Assembly (NCBI GenBank): GCA_944989445.1
Contig: CALYLW010000016.1
Location: forward strand, 3,452,505-3,516,504
Origin: Ampullaceana balthica
Taxonomy: Eukaryota > Mollusca > Gastropoda > Lymnaeidae
Reading direction: 5' to 3'
Length of the DNA stretch: 64,000 nt
The notes beneath the pieces were generated by a model. It made no database searches. It saw nothing but the letters and a program-made list of their open reading frames with translations, and had not been told where the DNA came from. Shown piece after piece: positions 47,931-56,995 of this stretch; positions within the stretch are counted from its first letter, which is position 1, and the number at the start of each line of letters is the position of its first letter. A program made the translations under genes and the position numbers.

Positions 47931-48241
47931 AAAAACACTTTTTAAAAACTAGTCTTATTTTAGAAATGCACTAAAATGCTTGCTGAGTTATGCAAAGATA
48001 TTCAAGTTAGGCAAAGCTATTCGCTGAGTTTAAACTGAGCACCCTAGTCTAATAGTCATGGCGAACAACGAAATAATCGATTTCACCTACGATTTAACGT
48101 TCCTGTCTTATTTTAAACTTTTACATTTTCATAAATTTGGAACTAAAAAGGTCTCTTCTGACTGTAAATTTCAAATTTTAAATTTATTTTCTACTTTTTA
48201 GTGCATTTCTAAAATAAGACTAGTTTTTAAAAAGTGTTTTT
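47931..48241. mobile_element. MITE with perfect 46-bp inverted repeats
   Basis: The arms 47931-47976 and 48196-48241 are exact reverse complements; they include CACTTTTTAAAAACTAGTC and TTTAGAAATGCACTAAAA. It lies in copy B and not in copy A, so it arrived or was lost after their split. No target duplication is clear. Confidence 0.8.
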
Positions 48242-48452
48242 ATATATTTTTATTTTCTACTTTTTAGTCTTCACATTTTTTAAATTAAATTTTTCAATGT
48301 TTATTGAAACTGGCGTGTCCCTGCTCATCAAGGGACTGACCTCCCCATGCAGTAAAACACTGGTAGTTGGTCAGTTGCTCGCGACCCGTGCCGTTCACTT
48401 AGGCGGACTGCTGAGATTTAACTCTAGCAGACATAAATCGAAAATATTTAAT

Positions 48453-48893
48453 TAAGTTAAATCTAGCCATGGAAAAAGTTAGAAAAAATTCACAATAATA
48501 CTATCACCGAAATCGAACATGTGTACAAATTTTCAGAATGGTTGGATAACGGGAAGGGGTTCAAAATTGGGATATTAAAAATAGCCTGGTCTGTCGAGCT
48601 GGCAATCGTCTCTGATTGGGCGATACACACCCCGTGGTCTTTAGCGATGTCCTTGAACTTCCTTACAAAGCAAGGTATAGTCCGATTAAACTAACAAAGC
48701 AACTTAATATAAGACTAGTAATTAAATCTAGCCATGGAAAAAGTCAGTAAAAAATTTTTTAAATACTATCACTGAAATTGAACATCTGTGCAAATTTTCA
48801 GAATGATTAGATAACGGGAAGAGGTTCAAAATTGGGATATTAAAAATAGTCAGATTAAACTTACAAAGCAAGTTAATATAAGACTAGTAATAA
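48453..48893 (+). repeat. Imperfect tandem duplication (~270 and ~173 bp)
   Basis: Both halves run from AAATCTAGCCATGGAAAAAG through CAAATTTTCAGAATG and GGGATATTAAAAATAG to AATATAAGACTAGTAAT. The first half has about 90 bp more (around 48585-48670). Confidence 0.8.
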
Positions 48894-49173
48894 AAAGATG
48901 ATTAATTGATGGTAAGTGAGACTTTTAAAAAATGTATTACTATAATAATTATATCCCTACATGTACACAAACCAGTAAATCTGAGATAAAAGGATTACAA
49001 CACCTCTATCATTATTAATTATAAGCTAAGTATCAATTTGGACTTTGTATTAGACAAGAAACAATTATGTTCTTAACTTAAGTTGATAGTATTTGAAATA
49101 ATTTGATAGTAATAATATAAAATACTAACTATAACTCAACTTAATTAATAATATTTAATTAATTATTACTAAA

Positions 49174-49842
49174 CTAGACGCCCCGCGGCGTAGCATACGC
49201 CGCAGACTTGCTCATAGATAGTGCAAGAAAAAAAGGGAGGGAGAGAACGGACACAAACAGTAGCACGAACAAATGGGAACAACGCGGGTGAACGATGGGG
49301 GACCACCGAAGCATTTCTGGTAAGTATTTAGGACATCGCCACAATATATAAACAAATATTACAGCCATGAAGCCAAGTTGGAGAGCAACAACTTCGTCCA
49401 TGAACGAAATATGCGACCAATAGAAACAGACAAGTACCTGGTGAAGGAATTGATATAACATTGAACAAAGCTTTTTTCCGTGACATGCGAAGCGGTGTTT
49501 ATGTTTGCTAAGAAAGGGGGGAAAAGAATAGGCATTGACATTTTAAAAAAATTTAAAAAAACATATGTTGCCACTTGGGCTTGAACCTAAGACCTTCCGC
49601 ATGTTAGGCGGATGTAATAACCAATATACTACGAAATACATACACACTGTGCAGGAACTTCGAAAGTGAATGTAAAAAACATTGCTGTCTCAAGACATGC
49701 CCCACCCCTCCACTACCTTCGCTTGCCAACCGTTAACTGTGTTTAGTTGACCCGAGCGAGGGTCATTCGTCATGCTCGGTTGCACATATTTTTGCTGCTT
49801 ACTTGCCTGGCATGGTCCCATGAAGAGAATTATATATATAGA
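49174..49842 (-). mobile_element. Non-autonomous Helitron, copy 3, 669 bp
   Basis: On the minus strand it runs from TCTATATATATAATTC to GGGCGTCTAG with the same 3' hairpin, A before and T after. Its flanks differ from those of copy 1, so the two insertions are independent although both lie in the same kind of host element. Confidence 0.92.
49567..49639 (-). other. tRNA-Val(AAC)-like segment inside Helitron copy 3
   Basis: Same internal A box, AAC anticodon loop and B box as in copies 1 and 2. Confidence 0.7.
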
Positions 49843-50460
49843 TTACTAGTCCATAACCAAATAAATTTAAGAAAAATGTAACAAGAAAAAAAAATACAGA
49901 ATTACTGTTATCTTCCTATAATTTATTTAGGTCTGTCCTAAAATTAAATAAAAAATTATTAAATTAATAAGTGTAGCGATTACCAACAACCCCTTGATAT
50001 TTTCTTTATAAGGGGAGGTGACTCTATGACGATCAGCATTTTCTTAGTTTTAGCCTAAGCTCATCACACTTAGAAAAATCATAACTTTTTATACCAGCTT
50101 TTGTTTTCAACAAAATAAATTGATTTGGGTTATAAAATGAATTAAGTACAAGTAAATGTTAACCCCTATGAAGTAAGGCCTAAAATAAAGTTATATTATG
50201 CTTTAAACGTACATACCGACCAATGAGAATAAAACCCCTCATTGCTCCAACACTCAACATGCGTGAAAATGATACCAGTGTCGTGACAAAATTTACCCTC
50301 TTTGTCACTGATGACAAATTACAAAAATATTTAAAAAACTGTGACGTAAAAAGCCATTGTCATCGCTTATGCCCGTATAGAAAAGCTGAAAAGGTATTAG
50401 CGTTTTTTTTCGACGTGCGCAGAACGATGCACGAACGACTATCGAAGTACCTATGATATC

Positions 50461-50770
50461 AAAATTTGAATTTATTTTTAATATCTTGTTCTATGGACAA
50501 TACTATTAAATTTAGTAGTCTTAAATCCCTCATACTCACGTATTCATTGTCGAACGTAGATAATTTTTTTATCAACTTCAAGTTTGGAGAAGCTCCTTTC
50601 ACAACTAGCGACACTAATACTAACTAATAGCAAATGTTAAAAAAAATCTTAGCAAAATTACAATGATGGGTACAGAATTTACTGAATCTATACTGTTGAA
50701 TAAATTTTAATGATTAAGGGTTCTTTCCCCGCGTTTTTCTAGCGTTATTCCTTTTCTTGTAATGTAGGTA
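50461..50770 (-). pseudogene. hAT transposase C-terminal scrap
   Basis: Matches 15440-15730 (minus strand): the block around CTTGAAGTTGATAAAAAAAT and GAAAGGAGCTTCTCCAAAC encodes the ERSFSKLKLIKK dimerisation motif. It continues the hAT copy interrupted by the element at 47.06-50.45 kb. Confidence 0.7.
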
Positions 50771-50780
50771 CAGTGTACAG

Positions 50781-51053
50781 CAAGGGTCGGGAAACTTTTT
50801 GTCTGAAAGAGCCATATACCACATATTTTGAAAAGTAATTCTGTGAGAGCCATATATTATGATTAAATCTAAAAATTACAATAACTGTCTCTGAATTAAT
50901 TTTTAATAACATTCTTATGCTGCTTTTATATGCAATTAATATGTAGTTGAAATGAGGCTGAATAAACTTTTTTTTTAATAAACAAACATTTGTCTGAGAG
51001 CCAGATGCAGCCATCAAAAGAGCCAAATCTGGCTCGTGAGCCATGGTTTCCTG
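50781..51053. mobile_element. hAT-like MITE with GAGCCA-rich ends
   Basis: The left end CAAGGGTCGGGAAAC and the complement of the right end, CAGGAAACCATGGCTCACGA, resemble the widespread CAGGGGTCGGGAAACC hAT-type ends. AGAGCCATAT and AGAGCCAGAT words occur inside both ends. The ends are decayed. Confidence 0.65.
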
Positions 51054-51352
51054 GTTTATTTTAAAATGACTTTTTGAGGTTGTAGCAATCATCCCCCCCC
51101 CCTACAACTTATCAGAGTGTGTTGCCCTGGGCCCTCATATTTTCTAGCATGTATGGTGATAACTTTATGGGTGATGCTCTTGAGGGCTCTCAACATACTA
51201 ATACAAAAAATAATTAAAAATGTCTAATAATATTTTAAAATTCAGTGAACATTTTAAAAAGTAATTACATTTAAAAAATAAGAAAATACGATGGAAAAGA
51301 AGTTGCTCGTTCAAAGATAATCTAAACGTTTTTTGTGTGTGTTGCCTTGCAG
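51054..51352. other. Non-coding, upstream of the SDR-like exon
   Basis: No further exon of the dehydrogenase was recognised. A poly-C run lies near 51093 and the polypyrimidine tract TTGTGTGTGTTGCCTTGCAG at the end. Confidence 0.5.
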
Positions 51353-51829
51353 GTATATGTTTATTTAGCTGCCTCTTACTATCTACCTCACATTGTCCCT
51401 AACCGTGGAAGTATTGTAATGATCAATAGTTTATCAGGTCAGGTAAGTACACAAAACAACTTTACAATCAATAGGTAATTAGTAATTAGGTGGATTCAGA
51501 AGAGAACATTACAATCAATAGTTTACTAGGTTGGTACAGAAGACAACATAACAATCAATAGTTTACTAGGTGGTTGCATTAGACAACATTACAATTAATA
51601 GTTTACTAGGTGGGTACAGAAGACAACATTACAATCAATAGTTTATTTGGTGAGTATACTTGAAAACTGATATTTTTTCCTGTTTCTTCTTCCCCAGGAA
51701 GAATTCCTCACTACAGTAATTTCTAGGAATCGTTGTTGCCACCAAATAAGCACTCCAAGGTTTGAGTCTTTGAGGAACCAGTTCAATACCTTGATGTGGC
51801 TGTGACTATTTGCACGATAGGTTTTATAG
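51353..51829 (+). pseudogene. 11-beta-hydroxysteroid dehydrogenase-like SDR pseudogene, two exons
   Basis: Exon 1 (51353-51442) lies between TTGCCTTGCAG and GTAAGTAC and encodes 30 residues ending LPHIVPNRGSIVMINSLSGQ. The GSIV...S..G block is the beta-5 strand with the catalytic-serine region of short-chain dehydrogenases and resembles the HSD11B1 sequence GSIVVVSSLAG. Exon 2 (51698-51829) follows TTCTTCCCCAG. In a shifted frame it reads RIPHYSNF, a stop, then later VQYLDVAVTICTIGFIG before GTAGGT, like NVSITLCVLGLIDT in HSD11B1. These enzymes reduce or oxidise steroid-like substrates with NADP(H) at the ER. The stops, the frame change and the missing YxxxK region mean exon 2 is dead. Whether exon 1 still belongs to a working gene cannot be told here. 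Confidence 0.65.
51416..51655 (+). repeat. ~40-bp minisatellite spanning a splice donor
   Basis: Five to six copies of AATCAATAGTTTACTAGGTG followed by GGTACAGAAGACAACATTAC. The first copy includes the end of the SDR-like exon and its GTAAGT donor, so the array grew from exon-intron junction sequence. Confidence 0.8.
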
Positions 51830-52298
51830 GTAGGTTGTAATTAAGCATTTTATAGGTTATGTTGTAAGTTAACATTTTATAGTTAGATTATGAGTGAGCC
51901 TGACAGGATGTAACAAAAATTCAAAGTAAATTAAATTTGATCCTTCACCATAATCTTACAATTAATTTTGACATACTTTATTTTCATATTAAATATTAAC
52001 AATAAACCGTTTGTTAGTTTAGAAGAAAGGACTGATTAAATATTTGTGTAAAATTTACCATCAGTTTTATCAAACACAGTGTTTAGAGTTGATTATCTCT
52101 CTTATTGAACAGATATCAAAGTATCACTAGTGTACAACAGACAGTGAGAGGCTTCGTATCTCCCCAGCTGAACGTCTCCCAGAAGTGAGAAGGTTTTCAG
52201 TTGGCACATAGAAGCCGTGTTCCTGGTCTTCCTGCTAGTACCTCTTGTGTGAATCAAGTTTTTTGCTATTATCTTCATATCTGCCAATCCACAAGCAA
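51830..52298. other. Non-coding DNA
   Basis: No supported gene. AGCCTGACAGGATGTAAC near 51898 resembles the arms of the long hairpin in the Rab intron (60.85 kb). Confidence 0.45.
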
Positions 52299-52598
52299 AT
52301 GAGCACCAAAAAAGATTTGTTTTGTGTGGTAGGGGACCAGGATGGGGGAGAGGACCCCGTTGCCCCCACCGCCACTCCTGCGGCATCAGCCATTATGGCC
52401 TCAGACGCCATGCTACGGGCCACCAGAGCTGCGAGTGATGCAGCTGGCAGCGCTGCCACAGCTGCTGCTTCAGCTGCTGGCAACCCTGGGGCAGCAGTGG
52501 CCTGGGCCGGGGCAGCAGCGGCCTGGGCCAGGGCAGCAGCGTCCTGGGCCGGTGCTGTGAGTGGCGATGGTGGCAACGTCACTCCGGCGGTTCCTTGA
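52299..52598 (+). CDS. Doubtful Ala-rich open frame in a GC-rich island
   Basis: A 99-residue frame starting MSTKKDLFCVVGDQDGG, then almost only Ala, Gly, Trp and Ser. The 3' part is a 21-bp repeat (GCAGCAGCGGCCTGGGCC), about three units. No family was recognised, and the opposite strand is also open in an Ala/Pro-rich frame. The island (52.33-52.60 kb) is much richer in GC than its surroundings, so it may be the 5' part of an unknown retroelement or a CpG-rich exon. More likely not a functional protein gene. Confidence 0.2.
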   Translation: MSTKKDLFCVVGDQDGGEDPVAPTATPAASAIMASDAMLRATRAASDAAGSAATAAASAAGNPGAAVAWAGAAAAWARAAASWAGAVSGDGGNVTPAVP

Positions 52599-52599
52599 T

Positions 52600-52844
52600 T
52601 CTCCCATCTCTCACTTTTGTCTGGAATTTTTTTTCATTTGATTTATTTGTATTTTTTTTTCCTTGACGCCTGCTGGAGAAGGTTTCCTGCAGAAACATTC
52701 GTTTATTTCTCATTCCCAGATCACTATTTTTGACCGACTTTTTATGTATGTCTTCACAAAGATAAATTAATTTCTTTTCATATTTAATTTTAATGCTTAA
52801 AAATAACTTGATTATTTCTTCAATTAATTCCCCTACTTGCTCCC
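52600..52844. other. Spacer after the GC-rich island
   Basis: Contains CCTGCTGGAGAAGGTTTCCT and GCAGAAACATTCGTTT, wording reminiscent of LINE or Penelope-type untranslated regions, but no domain supports this. Confidence 0.3.
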
Positions 52845-53352
52845 CCTTTTTTAAATCCTTTATATTAACTCGTGGTGTCTGCGGCCGACCGACCGACCTT
52901 GCTTGCTTGCTTGCTTGTCGCCAAAACTTTTGATCGATTTTTAACCCACTTGCTCGCAAGATAGCGAGCTGAAATTTTGCAGGCAGTTTCGTACCGATGA
53001 TAAAAACAACGTATCAAAATTTCAGATCGATCGCATGTACCGTAATTAAATTATTGATTTTTTAGATTATTTTTTTTATTCCTATGTATCATGCTATTTT
53101 TTGAGATAGAGCGTCGCGGTGCGTATTATATTGAACAACCTTTCTGTCGCGCAATAAGGTGCGTATTTTATTGACAGCTCTTTTTATAAACATATTCCTG
53201 ATCGGTGCGTATTATATTAAACATGTTTTACGACACAACTTCAATTTTGTATTTCTGGATGGTCTGGCGCTGCGTATTATAATGAACATTCTTTTAGTTA
53301 CTTCTCGTACATAAAGGATTTATAGTCAAAAACTTGGTTTTTTACGGGTTGT
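52845..53352 (-). repeat. AAATCCCTTATA-ended element, diverged minus-strand copy
   Basis: On the minus strand it contains AAGTTTTTGACTATAAATCC at one end and GATCTGAAATTTTGATACG with AGTTAATATAAAGGATTT at the other, in family order. Between them are four irregular repeats of the word TGCGTATTATATTGAAC (plus strand, near 53120, 53160, 53206, 53272). Confidence 0.65.
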
Positions 53353-54054
53353 TTTTATTAAAATCTATTGTAGCACCTATAAATAAGATTAGGGTAGCCT
53401 ATAATCCAGATCACTTGTAGTTGTAGCATGGTGTTTCCTTAATGTCATTGATCTCACCATGGTTGGGGTGTAAGATTTGTCAAGTATATTTTTGTACTAA
53501 TCTTTACCTGTATGTTATACAACAGTTTGTGTATATTTATATTTCATGTGTGTGTGTGTGTATACATGTGTATGTGTGTGTATGTATACAGTGATTTTAA
53601 TGTGTATAAATGTGCATACAGCCCAAGAATCAAATGTTTGGTCACCAGGAATAATGTACAAATATTCTTTAATGTAATCTTCAACCTTATTTTAATTAGT
53701 GCATCTTTTTCCTTTAACTTTAATAAACCAAAACATTTCACTAAATTGCTTTGTTCTTCTTATTCATTCAAAGATTACTAGTTGGGATTTTATTTTTTTA
53801 AAATAAAATACAAATTGACATCTCAATTCAGTTGTTAATCTATTAATACACATCTTCATAGCCCTAATAAACAATTTAATATTAATCGAATGCAGTTAAT
53901 ATTCATGAATAAAAATATTATTTTATTGCCAGAGGTATCCACATACCACTAAAAGTAAAACATAAAATAAATACGAATATTTTAAAGGCCACGATTTTAC
54001 ATTTTAAAATATGCAAAATACAGAATGTAATAAAAATATTTCGAAGTTACCCGT
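53353..54054. other. AT-rich DNA with a TG/TATG microsatellite
   Basis: TGTGTG and TATGTG runs lie at about 53548-53590. No gene recognised. Confidence 0.5.
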
Positions 54055-54363
54055 CTTATCTCACATCTTTGCTAATGCAGACGCGCCTTCTATACAGAAG
54101 ATTATTAAGCTAATCCATGTTATTGTTTTGTGTGTGTACCTAGTTTTGGATTTTTATTAGATTTTTAAATGTTGACACAGCATGTCGATTTTCCTGGTTT
54201 GATCAGGCAACTCTTGGCACACCCGAATTCCAAATGGGAAGAAGGGAATTAGTATGTTTGTTCTTGAATACGGAATACGAACATGTAATTTTATCTTTAT
54301 GTCTATCTGAGGTTGTATTAGATTATCTTTTAGTTCTATTTCTCAGTTAGAATTAATGGCCTT
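54055..54363 (-). mobile_element. 3' fragment of the type 1 LINE
   Basis: Matches the last ~280 bp of the LINE at 11.54 kb on the same strand (CAGACGCGCCTTCTATACAG, TTTCCTGG...CAGGCAAC, ATTCTTATCT-type words). The GATAA tail is decayed to TCTTATCTCACATC. It ends where the RNase H LINE remnant begins. Confidence 0.75.
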
Positions 54364-54401
54364 ATGTATTATTTGCTGGTGCAAAGAAAGCCATTCCTAA
54401 A

Positions 54402-55943
54402 CTTAATTATCCCCATAGGGGAGACAATCTGGCCCGTCTGGGTAACAAAGGGACATGTCTTACAACGACGGCGGCCGCATGGTTTAGTACCCAGAAGGTC
54501 CAACTACATAACCATGTACGTGAATTGTGCGCCAAAGCCACAGCTAAACTGTCCCTGGTGAAGAAACTGGCTAGCACTAGTTGGGGTGCGGACGCAAGAT
54601 TACTGAGAGCTCTCTATCTCGGTAGTGTGAGGGGTGACATTGACTACAGCCTCCCGGTCCAGGCCTTTGCGGGCCGTACGGCTCTAGAGGGACTGGACCA
54701 AATACAGAACCAAGCTCTACGGTTTGTATGCGGGGCGTTGCGTACGACACCCACAGCCGCTGTAGAAATTATGTAAAATGTAGAACCCCTGGCGATAAAG
54801 CGAGAAAAGGCAATCATGACCACGGTTGAGCGATTCCAACTACAAGACCGATGGGTAAAGAGGTCCCGACTGAAAAGGCCATCCTTCATGGATACGGTCT
54901 ACGAACTAATAGAAGACTCAGTCCCCATACCCAAGCATAGGGAACGAATACGACTGGTCCCTGCTCGAGGACCACATGAAAGCTTTGACTTGCCTGAACT
55001 ACGTTTGACACTGGCAAATACAGCGGTGACGAAAGCCAGTCCCGTCGAGCTCGAGCGAGACGAGACTCTGAAGACAATCGAGGCTTATGGCGACAGCGTG
55101 GTAAAAGTTTTCACGGACGGCTCACGTTTCAAGGATGGCAGAAGTGGATACGGAGCACTGATTCAATACCCCCAACCTGGACCTGACAGTACTGAACTGT
55201 CAGGGCCGTGCGGAACCGCGTACAGTAGTCACGACGCCGAACTGGAGGCGATCTGCAATGGTTTGAAGGAAGTGCGCCGACGTCAAGCAAGAAGAAAGGT
55301 TTTCCCGACCGTCGTAGTCTTCACCGACTCACGGGTTTCGCTCGAGACTGTGGATCGATCCTCTCTGGAGACAAAAACGGTGAGTGTCATTTTGGAAACA
55401 GTAGGTGAAATCCTAGCACGAGGCGGAAAAGTAGTCCTTCAGTACATCACTGGGCACAGTGGCGAGCCTCATTCAGACAGGGTCGGTAAGTTGGCGAGAG
55501 AAGGTTCAGCTCAGCCCCAACCCGATCGCCCGATGACCCAGCTGGGGGTCAGATCGTGGCTTAAGGACCATTTCCGAGAGAAGTGGCTCCAGGGCTGGGC
55601 ATCTAGAAACAAGGCCAGAAAAGTATTCCAGTACATGCCGTGACCGAGCAAAAGCAACTCCTGGTGGGAAATTGGACGTAGCAATCTGACGCTCATAACT
55701 AGAATGAGAACTGAACATTGTCCCATACGCAGCTACTTGTACAAGTTTAACGCTAGAAGGGGACTGGCCTGTCGGTTGTGCGGCCACCCGGAGGAGACGG
55801 TGGCCCACGTACTCGAAGAGTGCCCCGAGCTGTGCGGGGATTTGGAAGATGAAGTCACGGTACCTGCAGAGGAGTACCTCTATGGCGATGCCCGCTTGAT
55901 GAGGCTCGCATGCGATAAAATGAACCGGGTCCTAAGAGCCTAG
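54402..55943 (+). pseudogene. Non-LTR retrotransposon polymerase C-terminal half with RNase H and zinc knuckle
   Basis: One frame runs through, broken by TAA at 54774 and TGA at 55641. In order: the reverse transcriptase thumb (ASTSWGADARLLRALYLGSV, then DQIQNQALRFVCGALRT), and a type I RNase H domain with KVFTDGSRF, DAELEAI, VVFTDSRVS and ITGHSGEPHSDRVGKLA, which carry the D-E-D-D catalytic set. The C-terminal knuckle is CRLCGHPEETVAHVLEEC. The RNase H would remove template RNA during insertion. RNase H plus this knuckle points to the I/R1/Jockey side; the Nimbus element of the snail Biomphalaria, an I-clade LINE, is a known parallel. The palm with its catalytic box and the endonuclease are missing. 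It is much GC-richer than its surroundings, hence fairly young. Confidence 0.9.
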
Positions 55944-56560
55944 CGGCTCGACCCAAAAGAGAATGAACATTCACGAGTACCCAGATGGGAGGGTGGGGTA
56001 GAAAGGTGGCTATGAACAAGCAGGATTTTTGTCCCCCCCCCCTGAATACAATGAGGGGTGGGGTGGAGAATATATTGTTAGTCTCAAGGTCTGAATGGAG
56101 CAAACTGGTTCTCACATACCATCCCCACAACATCAGGACCAAAGAAATCTTTTTTTGAAAAACCGCACCATCCTCCTCGCGGAACCTGAGACTAACAACA
56201 TATATTTGGTTAGTCACAAAATATCTTTCGCTACTTTGTCATATTTTTTTAGAACCGCTTAAAGAAATGCTGATTAAATTTTCTCCTATTTAAATAAATG
56301 GAATGATATTTTCAAAAGTTACCGACGAACAAGTTGAGTAAGGAAAGGGGATAGCTAGTTTGACAACTGCAGTGTGAGTATTAAATATAGACTTAAATGT
56401 TGTTCTTTTTTATTTTCAAACTCTCTCTTAGAAGTTTGAAAGTAGTTCGATTCTGAATTAATGTGAGCATTGTGTTTCGGGTTCAAATGCACCCCAAAAT
56501 GACCATGCCCAGCATTTTTGGGATAAAAGGCACACAAGTGATCATTCATCGTTGACAGCG
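55944..56560. other. LINE 3' UTR and flanking DNA
   Basis: The first ~100 bp may be the 3' UTR of the RNase H LINE. A short TIR element lies at 56068-56206. No gene seen. Confidence 0.45.
56068..56206. mobile_element. Short MITE-like inverted repeat, ~140 bp
   Basis: ATATATTGTTAGTCTCAAGG at the left and the complement of CCTGAGACTAACAACATATA at the right pair with few mismatches. Confidence 0.6.
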
Positions 56561-56564
56561 TGGA

Positions 56565-56625
56565 CGCAATAATCTTCTGTATAAAAAGGAGCGTCTGTAA
56601 CTGTCTAACTGATAAGATAAGATAA
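56565..56625 (+). mobile_element. Type 1 LINE/SINE tail scrap
   Basis: GTGGACGCAATAATCTTCTG, GGAGCGTCTGTAACTG and GATAAGATAAGATAA form the last ~60 bp of the type 1 LINE/SINE. Either an extremely truncated insertion or a remnant. Confidence 0.7.
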
Positions 56626-56995
56626 ACAACATTTTAAGTAACCCTCCTAATGCTGAATTTTTTTCTCCTTGCCTATTTTCACACCGCTCCCCAAACAATC
56701 ACACTGGCCCCCTTTGGGGCACGGGCCCTACACTGAAAACACTGGGCTTGAGCACCAGAGCCTTGGTATGACCTCCTCCCACCCCACTTTTTATTTTTCG
56801 AAGTCATTATGCTGACACAACTTAAATTACATACGACATTTTTCTTTTATTTCCTCTAAGGGTTTGTGTCTTGATCTTTTTCTATTAATAAAGGCCACAC
56901 ATTCTAATGTTCAACGAGACAATGACAGGTTTTAAAAAATATCACAAGATAAAAACAATGACTTTGAATGACCAAATGATCATAATCAAAATAAT
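56626..56995. other. Non-coding DNA
   Basis: No gene. CACTGGCCCCCTTTGGGGCA near 56700 looks like one end of a MITE, but no partner end was found. Confidence 0.4.

Larger units (their letters stand above)
47057..50452. mobile_element. AGGTACTT-ended TIR element, copy B, nested
   Basis: TAGGTACTTTGACAG at the left and the complement of the right end, AGGTACTTCGATAG, are inverted repeats. ATGCTATC lies outside on the left and ATGATATC on the right (7 of 8). It interrupts a hAT copy, whose pieces lie directly on both sides. It is colinear with copy A, and within it sit a 311-bp MITE, a tandem duplication and Helitron copy 3. No transposase was recognised. Confidence 0.7.

Noticed and set aside
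52102..52386. Minus-strand stretch QLKTFSLLGDVQLGRYEASH as a hAT dimerisation motif
   Set aside because: It resembles ERLFSxxGD loosely, but the invariant residues are missing and no other hAT block is nearby.
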